Shown piece after piece: positions 1 through 4,025 of a stretch of 8,970 bases of DNA. The notes under the pieces are model-generated. The model did not search any database and was not told the DNA's origin. It was given only the letters and a program-made list of their open reading frames with translations. This DNA comes from Eubacterium sp. (GTDB taxonomy: Bacteria; Bacillota; Clostridia; Lachnospirales; CAG-274): positions 1 through 8,970 of the forward strand of contig JAJBVU010000124.1 of NCBI GenBank assembly GCA_020859645.1. The letters are read 5' to 3'. Each line of letters opens with the position of its first letter. Position 1 is the stretch's first letter. Both the position numbers and the translations under genes were made by a program.

Positions 1-101
1 ATATATGCTTAAAACCGTTATAAATATCACAAAGAATAAAGGCTCGTAATGTTCGGCAAAAATATTAGCTATTGCTAACCGTAAAATCTTGGCTTTACCT
101 C

Positions 102-130
102 TTGACATTAGCAGTAGATTGATGTATTAT
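102..130 (+). promoter_or_regulatory. sigma-A type promoter of the iscR operon
   Basis: A perfect TTGACA -35 box (102-107) is separated by 17 nt from TATTAT (125-130), a 5/6 match to the -10 consensus. Transcription would start near 137, giving a leader of about 45 nt before the iscR start codon. This is the best promoter on this side of the window and is placed to drive iscR, nifS and nifU together. Confidence 0.85.
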
Positions 131-134
131 ATTT

Positions 135-159
135 AATACCGAGTAAAAAGGTTGGTTTT
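135..159 (+). promoter_or_regulatory. putative IscR autoregulatory operator
   Basis: An imperfect inverted repeat, AATACC (135-140) and GGTTTT (154-159), lies over the expected transcription start just after the -10 box. Its overall span of about 25 bp and ATA-type outer edges resemble Rrf2/IscR type 1 sites. The position fits repression of the operon by the IscR-like protein it encodes. Assignment to IscR is an inference from position and Rrf2-family habits. Confidence 0.5.
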
Positions 160-180
160 ATTGCGGTGTGAGGTGATATT

Positions 181-588
181 TTGAAAATTTCAACAAGAGC
201 GAGATACGGGCTTAAGGCTATGATTGATATAGCTTTAAATGAAGATAAAGGCACAGTGTCTTTAAATGCAATTGCCGAAAGAAACGGCATTTCCGAAAAT
301 TATTTGGAGCAGCTTATTGCCTCCCTGAAAAAAGGGGGCTTTGTGAAAAGCACGAGAGGAGCCGGCGGAGGATATAAGCTTAACAGAGCCGCCGAGGATA
401 TAACAGTCTGCGAGCTTTTAGAGGTTTTGGAAGGACCTTTAAACCTTGTTCAGTGCGGCGACGACGGCAGCTGCGGCAGCTTAAACTGTAAGGGCTGCAC
501 AGCAAAGGGAGTTTGGGCAAAGCTTTCCTCAAGCCTTAAGGAAACCGCCGAGGGAATAACCCTTAAGGATTTGGCAGCGGAGAGCTAA
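181..588 (+). CDS. iscR: Rrf2/IscR-family Fe-S responsive transcriptional regulator
   Basis: A 135-residue winged-helix repressor of the Rrf2 family, predicted to sense Fe-S cluster status and control the Fe-S assembly genes downstream. The N-terminus MKISTRARYGLKAM and the wing segment RGAGGGYKL (59-67) are hallmarks of the family. The TTG start at 181 is chosen because it gives the conserved N-terminus and follows GAGGTGA at 170-176. The cluster-binding loop holds Cys92, Cys98, Cys103 and Cys106. By alignment to the conserved Trp (112), Cys92, Cys98 and Cys106 correspond to the three ligands of E. coli IscR. Cys103 is extra, and the spacing is two residues longer. The position of the fourth ligand, His107 in E. 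coli, is Lys109. Length matches the family (130-165). It could instead be a CymR-like cysteine regulator, but the cysteine loop and the nifS-nifU context favour IscR. Confidence 0.9.
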   Translation: MKISTRARYGLKAMIDIALNEDKGTVSLNAIAERNGISENYLEQLIASLKKGGFVKSTRGAGGGYKLNRAAEDITVCELLEVLEGPLNLVQCGDDGSCGSLNCKGCTAKGVWAKLSSSLKETAEGITLKDLAAES

Positions 589-630
589 TATAATGAGAGA
601 TGAGTAAATCAGTCTGCGTCAATGGAACAC

Positions 631-689
631 ACCCCTCAGTCACACTTCGTGTGACAGCTCCCCTTAAAAGGGGCGCCTGTTGGCGAAGG
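631..689 (+). repeat. dispersed palindromic repeat with three tandem hairpins
   Basis: The iscR-nifS gap (589-727) holds three consecutive short hairpins. The first is GTCACAC/GTGTGAC (639-645 with 649-655, loop TTC). The second is CCCCTT/AAGGGG (660-665 with 668-673). The third is CGCC/GGCG (674-677 with 682-685, loop TGTT). The pattern CCCCTCAGTCA, CTTCG turn, GACAGCTCCCC, then a G-rich complement resembles a short palindromic element scattered through many gut Clostridia genomes; this is recognition from memory, not a search. It has no coding capacity that looks real and lies 38 nt before nifS. If transcribed it would fold between the two cistrons and could affect mRNA stability or the iscR:nifS ratio. 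Confidence 0.7.
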
Positions 690-727
690 AACGTATATAC
701 AATAATTAATATAAAGGAGTCTTTTAA

Positions 728-1912
728 GTGGATAGAATATATTATTTTGACAATGCGGCTACAACAAAGGTCAGCCCGGAGGTTATGGAAGCAATCTCCA
801 AATATTACAGCGAAGAATATTTTAATCCTTCAAGCATATACAAGCCGGCTCAAAGGTGTAAAGACGCTGTTGAAAACGCAAGAGCAGAAGCGGCGGCAGC
901 CTTCAACGCCGACAAAAACGAGATTTACTTTACTTCAGGCGGTTCCGAAGCGGACAACTGGGCGATTAAGGGAATTGCCAACGCCTACAAAAGCAAGGGC
1001 AAACACATTATTACAAGCTGCATAGAACACCACGCAGTTCTTCACACCTGTGAATATTTGGAAAGCGAAGGCTTTGAGGTCACATATCTGCCTGTTGACA
1101 GCGAGGGGCTTATCAGCCTTGAGGACTTAAAGGCGGCTATACGCCCCGACACAATCCTTATTTCGATTATGTTTGCAAACAACGAAATAGGCACAATTCA
1201 GCCTATTGCCGAAATCGGCAAAATCGCCAAGGAAAACAACATTATTTTCCACACAGACGCAGTTCAGGCTGCCGGACACGTACCCATTGACGTAAAGGCT
1301 TTAAACATTGACCTTATGTCAATTTCGGGTCACAAGCTTTATGCCCCCAAGGGAGTAGGCGCTCTTTACATCCGCAAGGGCATAAAGATTAAAAACCTTA
1401 TTCACGGCGGTCAGCAGGAACGAGGCAGAAGAGCCACAACTGAAAACGTTCCCGGAATTATAGGCTTAGGCAAAGCCTTAACAGACGCAGTAGGTCATCT
1501 CGAAGAGGAAACAAAGAGACAGACAAAGCTTCGTGACAAGCTTATCGACGGCATTTTGTCAACAATTCCCTATTCAAGGCTTAACGGCTCAAGGGATAAG
1601 AGACTGCCGGGAAACGTAAACATTTCATTTGAATTTATAGAGGGCGAATCGATTCTTCTTCTTTTGGATATGAACGGAATTTGCGGCTCAAGCGGAAGCG
1701 CCTGCACTTCCGGCTCTCTTGACCCAAGCCACGTACTTTTGGCAATAGGCTTGCCCCATGAAAAGGCTCACGGCTCACTGAGACTGTCTTTGGGCAGATT
1801 TAACACAGAGGAAGAGGTTGACTATGTTCTTGAAAAGCTTCCGCCTATTATCGAAAGACTCAGAGCAATGTCGCCTTTATATGAAGAATTTTTAAAGAAT
1901 AAAAAAGCATAA
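728..1912 (+). CDS. nifS: cysteine desulfurase, group I NifS/IscS
   Basis: A PLP-dependent cytoplasmic enzyme that removes sulfur from L-cysteine, giving alanine and an enzyme-bound persulfide passed to the scaffold encoded next. At 394 residues it has the usual length. Visible features are the N-terminal YFDNAATT (6-13), His101 in EHHAV (PLP ring stacking), Asp177 and Gln180 in HTDAVQ, and the Schiff-base Lys203 in SGHKLYAPKG. The catalytic Cys326 lies in the mobile loop SSGSACTSGS, typical of group I enzymes. The GTG start at 728 follows AAAGGAG (713-719) at 8-nt spacing and gives the conserved N-terminus. It is separated from iscR by 139 nt holding the hairpin repeat, with no convincing promoter of its own, so it is probably read from the iscR promoter. 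The name nifS follows clostridial convention; iscS is equally apt, and no nitrogenase genes are visible. Confidence 0.95.
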   Translation: MDRIYYFDNAATTKVSPEVMEAISKYYSEEYFNPSSIYKPAQRCKDAVENARAEAAAAFNADKNEIYFTSGGSEADNWAIKGIANAYKSKGKHIITSCIEHHAVLHTCEYLESEGFEVTYLPVDSEGLISLEDLKAAIRPDTILISIMFANNEIGTIQPIAEIGKIAKENNIIFHTDAVQAAGHVPIDVKALNIDLMSISGHKLYAPKGVGALYIRKGIKIKNLIHGGQQERGRRATTENVPGIIGLGKALTDAVGHLEEETKRQTKLRDKLIDGILSTIPYSRLNGSRDKRLPGNVNISFEFIEGESILLLLDMNGICGSSGSACTSGSLDPSHVLLAIGLPHEKAHGSLRLSLGRFNTEEEVDYVLEKLPPIIERLRAMSPLYEEFLKNKKA

Positions 1913-1966
1913 AAGAAATATTATTTGGCTGAACTGTAACAATTTTAGAAAAGAGGTTGATTTTTT

Positions 1967-2410
1967 ATGATGTACAGCGAAAAGGTAATGGATCACTTTA
2001 TGAACCCCAGAAACGTAGGGGAAATTGAGGACGCCAGCGGCGTAGGCACAGTAGGCAACGCAAAATGCGGCGACATAATGAAAATATTTTTGAAGATAGA
2101 GGACGGCATTGTTTTAGACGCAAAGTTTAAAACCTTCGGCTGCGGCGCCGCTGTTGCCACAAGCTCAATGGCTACAGAGCTTATTAAGGGAAAGACAATT
2201 CAGGAGGCTTTGGAAATTACAAATAAAGCCGTTATGGAGGCTCTCGACGGACTTCCTCCCGTAAAGGTTCACTGCTCCTGTCTTGCTGAAGAAGCTCTTC
2301 ACGCCGCCCTTTGGGACTATGCCGAGAAAAACGGCATTGTTATAGAGGGTCTTGAAAAGCCCGTAAACGATATTGGAGAACACGAAGAGGGCTACTACGA
2401 AGCAGAATAA
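1967..2410 (+). CDS. iscU: Fe-S cluster assembly scaffold, IscU/NifU N-terminal type
   Basis: A 147-residue scaffold on which [2Fe-2S] or [4Fe-4S] clusters are built from NifS-derived sulfur before transfer to apo-proteins. The three cluster ligands are Cys34 in NAKCGD (with the exchange-promoting Asp36), Cys59 in FGCGAAVA and Cys103 in HCSC. An additional Cys105 sits two residues later, where Ser-Val or Ser-Ile is usual. LPPVK (96-100), the HscA-recognition motif of E. coli IscU, is intact although no hscA/hscB is seen here. The protein is a single domain of normal length, without the central ferredoxin and C-terminal Nfu domains of nitrogen-fixation NifU. The ATG at 1967 is preferred (AAGAGG at 1951-1956); a second ATG follows directly at 1970. 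The 54-nt gap after nifS shows no signals, so it is co-transcribed. Confidence 0.95.
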   Translation: MMYSEKVMDHFMNPRNVGEIEDASGVGTVGNAKCGDIMKIFLKIEDGIVLDAKFKTFGCGAAVATSSMATELIKGKTIQEALEITNKAVMEALDGLPPVKVHCSCLAEEALHAALWDYAEKNGIVIEGLEKPVNDIGEHEEGYYEAE

Positions 2411-2419
2411 TATTTCAAA

Positions 2420-2455
2420 AGAAGCCGCAGAGGGATATTGCCTTTTGCGGCTTCT
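2420..2455 (+). terminator. 10-bp perfect hairpin ending the isc operon (weak terminator)
   Basis: AGAAGCCGCA (2420-2429) pairs perfectly with TGCGGCTTCT (2446-2455) around a 16-nt loop, 9 nt after the iscU stop. On the + strand the 3' flank is GCTTGTAT rather than a T-run, so it would be a poor intrinsic terminator in this direction. Read on the - strand the stem is followed by TTTTG, which looks better, yet no - strand gene lies upstream. It may act as a 3' stability or attenuating hairpin instead. Confidence 0.5.
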
Positions 2456-2466
2456 GCTTGTATAAT
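2438..2466 (+). promoter_or_regulatory. possible promoter for the deoxyribosyltransferase gene
   Basis: A perfect TATAAT (2461-2466) lies 17 nt after TTGCCT (2438-2443), a 4/6 match to the -35 consensus. The start of transcription would fall near 2473, at the first base of the ribosome binding site, leaving a leader of only about 12 nt. The -35 box also lies in the loop of the preceding hairpin. The promoter is plausible but weakly supported. Confidence 0.35.
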
Positions 2467-2484
2467 GATGACGAGGTGATATTC

Positions 2485-2940
2485 GTGAAGAAAATTTATA
2501 TTGCAGGGTTCGATGTTTTTTGTGATGATGCAAAGGAAATAGGGGAAAAATATAAATATATATGCGGAAAATACGGCTTTGAAGGTCTTTACCCCTTAGA
2601 CAATCAGTGCGATAAAGGTATTGACATTTTTGAGGGAAACATAAATCTTATTAACCAAGCGGATATTATATGCGCAAATTTAAATAATTTCAGAGGGAAT
2701 GAACCCGATTCGGGAACAGCCTTTGAAGTAGGCTTCGGCTTTGCCAAAGGAAAAAAGCTTTACGGCTACAGAAACAGCCTTAAAAGCTTGAGAGATTGTT
2801 TGGGTGAAAAAGACAGTGACGGCTATTCAGTCGAAGATTTCGGAATGTGTGTCAATCTTATGATAGGCTGTTGCTGCAAAATCATAGAGGGTGACTTTGA
2901 AGACTGTATAAAAGCCGTAAAAAGAGACTTATGTGATTAA
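2485..2940 (+). CDS. nucleoside 2-deoxyribosyltransferase family protein
   Basis: A predicted cytoplasmic enzyme acting on the N-glycosidic bond of deoxynucleosides or deoxynucleotides. Family members exchange bases between deoxynucleosides or, as in the DNPH1/Rcl branch, hydrolyse deoxynucleoside 5'-monophosphates. The 151-residue protein starts KKIYIAGFDVF, has a central NINLINQADIICANLNNFRG (52-71), then the signature DSGTAFEVG (75-83). That signature contains Glu81, the expected nucleophile, and NLM follows at 124-126. The GTG at 2485 is chosen because GAGG (2473-2476) precedes it by 8 nt and it gives the conserved MKKIYIAG start; a longer reading from TTG at 2458 would run through the ribosome binding site. 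It is followed 20 nt later by a membrane-protein gene. Transferase versus hydrolase activity cannot be decided from the sequence. A role in nucleotide salvage or pool cleaning is inferred. Confidence 0.8.
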   Translation: MKKIYIAGFDVFCDDAKEIGEKYKYICGKYGFEGLYPLDNQCDKGIDIFEGNINLINQADIICANLNNFRGNEPDSGTAFEVGFGFAKGKKLYGYRNSLKSLRDCLGEKDSDGYSVEDFGMCVNLMIGCCCKIIEGDFEDCIKAVKRDLCD

Positions 2941-2960
2941 ATTTGATTGGAGTGAAAAAT

Positions 2961-3176
2961 ATGAGGATAGGCTACATTGCTTTGGGGATTTTATTTTTGG
3001 CTTTAGGCATATTGGGGCTTTTGCTGCCTGTTATACCTCAGATACCCTTTTTGCTTTTATCCCTTTTGTTTTTTATGAGAGGTTCCAGGCGTCTGGAAAA
3101 ACGTGTGAAGGAAAGTGAATTTTATAAAAAGCATATCAAAAAACATATTGAAAAGCATACCGGTTCAGCGGAATAA
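2961..3176 (+). CDS. short DUF454/YbaN-like membrane protein
   Basis: A 71-residue inner-membrane protein of unknown function. Two hydrophobic segments (about 5-23 and 27-39) flank the proline-rich turn LLPVIPQIPFLLL (21-33), the hallmark of the DUF454/YbaN family. A basic tail follows (GSRRLEKRVKESEFYKKHIKKH, split here as residues 41-62), again matching the family's conserved cytoplasmic segment. Most family members are about 115-130 residues with further membrane segments after this point; this one stops early at a TAA with no recognisable continuation in any frame. It is therefore a short variant or a C-terminal truncation. The ATG at 2961 is chosen because GGAG (2949-2952) lies 8 nt upstream; an in-frame TTG at 2943 has no site. 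It probably shares a transcript with the preceding gene. Confidence 0.7.
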   Translation: MRIGYIALGILFLALGILGLLLPVIPQIPFLLLSLLFFMRGSRRLEKRVKESEFYKKHIKKHIEKHTGSAE

Positions 3177-3234
3177 TTCACGAAAAACAAAAACACAGCG
3201 TATCTGAAGTTATATAAAAAATATTTTGTATATG

Positions 3235-3268
3235 TTGACATTCACGAAAAAATATGATACTATATAAT
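3235..3268 (+). promoter_or_regulatory. promoter of a short + strand RNA
   Basis: A perfect TTGACA (3235-3240) is followed after 17 nt by TACTAT (3258-3263). A perfect TATAAT sits just beyond at 3263-3268 but with 22-nt spacing. Either -10 places the transcript start at about 3270-3275. No ORF with a ribosome binding site follows before the terminator at 3325-3363, so the promoter appears dedicated to a small RNA. The preceding stretch from 3177 is AT-rich and shows nothing else. Confidence 0.6.
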
Positions 3269-3270
3269 CA

Positions 3271-3306
3271 CAAAAGGGAGTCAGTCGCTTCAGCGATTAT
3301 ACCCTG
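3271..3306 (-). terminator. terminator-like structure for the - strand small-ORF transcript
   Basis: Read on the - strand, CAGGG (3306-3302) pairs with CCCT (3278-3275) around an inner TCGC-TGAA-GCGA hairpin, and the stem runs straight into TTTTG. This could end a - strand transcript from the promoter at 3532-3560, giving an mRNA of about 255 nt whose 3' part covers the whole + strand RNA. The outer stem is short, so termination strength is uncertain. Confidence 0.35.
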
Positions 3307-3324
3307 TTTATTAATTTGGTTTAG

Positions 3325-3363
3325 ACAACCGCCTTAACTTTCCAGGGTCAGGCGGTTGTTTTT
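3325..3363 (+). terminator. intrinsic terminator of the + strand small RNA
   Basis: ACAACCGCCT (3325-3334) and AGGCGGTTGT (3350-3359) form a perfect 10-bp stem with a 15-nt loop, followed by a run of five T (3359-3363) and then ATTAT. On the - strand the same stem has no T-run, so it is directional for the + strand. Confidence 0.85.
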
Positions 3364-3419
3364 ATTATGTAAAGAGCTATAATTAACAAGGTCAAGAATA
3401 ACAAATCTTTACTGTTCAC
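3348..3419 (-). CDS. candidate 23-residue hydrophobic peptide, type I toxin-like
   Basis: A 24-codon ORF opening with GTG at 3419 and ending in TGA at 3348-3350. It is preceded by AAGGGGGTG (3433-3425), one base from the ideal Shine-Dalgarno, with 7 nt between GGGGG and GTG. The peptide begins MNSKD, has a single hydrophobic stretch (LLFLTLLIIALYII, residues 6-19) and ends KTTA, the size and shape of small membrane-acting peptides. The frame is open upstream to an ATG at 3533, which would give 61 residues, but that ATG overlaps a perfect -10 box and has no ribosome binding site. The shorter reading is therefore preferred. Its 3' end overlaps the convergent + strand RNA and its terminator. No named family is recognised; a fortuitous ORF remains possible. 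Confidence 0.45.
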   Translation of the reverse strand: MNSKDLLFLTLLIIALYIIKTTA

Positions 3420-3531
3420 AAAAACACCCCCTTCAAAATCGAATTTTGGTCTGACCTCCCTCCAATTTTGATAGTTAGGGTATAAACCGCCGAATCTATT
3501 GAATCGAAAAAACTCCCAATTGCTTATAAAC

Positions 3532-3560
3532 ATTATAGCCTAAAATATTCTTGTGTGCAA
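3532..3560 (-). promoter_or_regulatory. promoter for the small - strand ORF
   Basis: On the - strand TTGCAC (3560-3555) is followed after exactly 17 nt by a perfect TATAAT (3537-3532). The -35 matches only 3/6, but -10 and spacing are ideal. It lies just past the purine-operon terminator, so it would restart transcription independently. The start would be near 3525, giving a leader of about 105 nt before the GTG at 3419. That leader holds a second strong ribosome-binding-like stretch, GGAGGGAGG (about 3464-3456), without a well-placed start, and a CAAAAT/ATTTTG hairpin (3434-3448) just upstream of the Shine-Dalgarno. Confidence 0.5.
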
Positions 3561-3580
3561 GCTTTTTTCGATATAGAAAC

Positions 3581-3614
3581 AAAAAAGCCCCTGCAAAAAC
3601 TTCCTGCAGGGGCT
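3581..3614 (-). terminator. intrinsic terminator of the purine operon
   Basis: On the - strand AGCCCCTGCA (3614-3605) pairs with TGCAGGGGCT (3595-3586) around a 9-nt loop and runs into TTTTTTG (from 3586). It begins 9 nt after the stop codon of the thioesterase gene. This is a textbook strong rho-independent terminator and marks the 3' end of the purC-purF-purB-purA-thioesterase transcript. Confidence 0.93.
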
Positions 3615-3623
3615 GAAAATATT

Positions 3624-4010
3624 TTAATTCAGTTTATTATTTGCTTTTGTTTGGAATTTTTCATTATTTACGACAAAACGGCGGTGTTCTCCCTCGCCTA
3701 TAAGCCCCTTTTCGTCAAAGGCTTTAACCTTAAAAACAAGCTCTCTGCCCTTTACTTCCGTAAGCTCACTTTCGCAGACTATGCTTGCTCCCAAAGGGCT
3801 TGCTGAAAGGTGGCTTATATTTAACAAGGTGCCTACAGTGCCGTTGCCCTCGCCCACCTCAGCGGCAACGCTTTTCCAAGCGGTTTTTTCCATAAGGGCA
3901 ATCATAGCCGGAGTGGCAAAAACGTCCAATTCGCCGCTGCCCAAAGCCCTTGCAGTATTTTCTTTTGTTTCCTTAACTTCTTCTCTGCCTTTAATTCCTG
4001 CTTCAAGCAG
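3624..4010 (-). CDS. FlK-like hotdog-fold thioesterase with probable CTG start
   Basis: A 128-residue acyl-CoA thioesterase-like protein related to fluoroacetyl-CoA thioesterase FlK (COG5496 type; homologues are sometimes mislabelled dihydrolipoamide acyltransferase). The catalytic triad of FlK is matched in spacing: Thr33 in FATP, Glu41 eight residues on in ALMEKTA, and His67 in NISHLSASPLG, 26 residues further. The reading frame has no ATG. AGGAG (4024-4020) lies 9 nt before a CTG at 4010, which yields MLEAGIKGREEV, the N-terminus expected of the family. A TTG at 3944 would delete the first 22 conserved residues. An ATT at 4019 directly abuts the ribosome binding site. The gene lies in the same frame as purA, 15 nt after its stop, and the ribosome binding site runs on from that stop, so translational coupling is likely. 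The natural acyl-CoA substrate and the reason for its place in a purine operon are unknown. Confidence 0.85.
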   Translation of the reverse strand: MLEAGIKGREEVKETKENTARALGSGELDVFATPAMIALMEKTAWKSVAAEVGEGNGTVGTLLNISHLSASPLGASIVCESELTEVKGRELVFKVKAFDEKGLIGEGEHRRFVVNNEKFQTKANNKLN

Positions 4011-4025
4011 GGTTTTAATCTCCTT

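Larger units (their letters stand above)
3270..3364 (+). ncRNA. putative small RNA, candidate antisense RNA
   Basis: The sequence between the promoter and the terminator would give an RNA of roughly 95 nt without a credible ORF. It contains a small hairpin TCGC/GCGA (3285-3288 with 3293-3296, loop TTCA), enclosed by AGGG (3275-3278) and CCCT (3302-3305). The terminator hairpin ends it. ACCCTG (3301-3306) can alternatively pair with CAGGGT (3343-3348) in the terminator loop, allowing a pseudoknot or a switch between two folds. The RNA is complementary to the last codons and the 3' untranslated region of the small - strand ORF at 3348-3419. I do not recognise it as a known riboswitch. The alternative is an orphan leader whose downstream gene has been lost. 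Confidence 0.45.

Noticed and set aside
61..98. Two small inverted repeats upstream of iscR (TTAGC/GCTAA at 65-78 and GTAAA/TTTAC at 81-98).
   Set aside because: The stems are only 5 bp in AT-rich DNA, with no gene context to interpret them; they may be chance or the tail of an upstream regulatory region outside the window.
600..1025. Open frame on the + strand overlapping the repeat and the nifS start.
   Set aside because: It lacks a ribosome binding site, its composition is Arg/Thr-rich and unlike a real protein, and it overlaps the clearly coding nifS frame.
2165..2533. - strand open frame opposite iscU and the following hairpin.
   Set aside because: It is a shadow of the iscU coding frame with no ribosome binding site and implausible composition.
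3348..3533. 61-codon version of the small - strand ORF starting at ATG 3533.
   Set aside because: The ATG overlaps a perfect TATAAT -10 box and has no good ribosome binding site, while a strong site precedes the internal GTG at 3419; the short version is reported instead.
3555..3806. + strand open frame across the purine terminator and thioesterase.
   Set aside because: It runs antisense through a strong terminator and a well-supported thioesterase gene, with no recognisable protein features.
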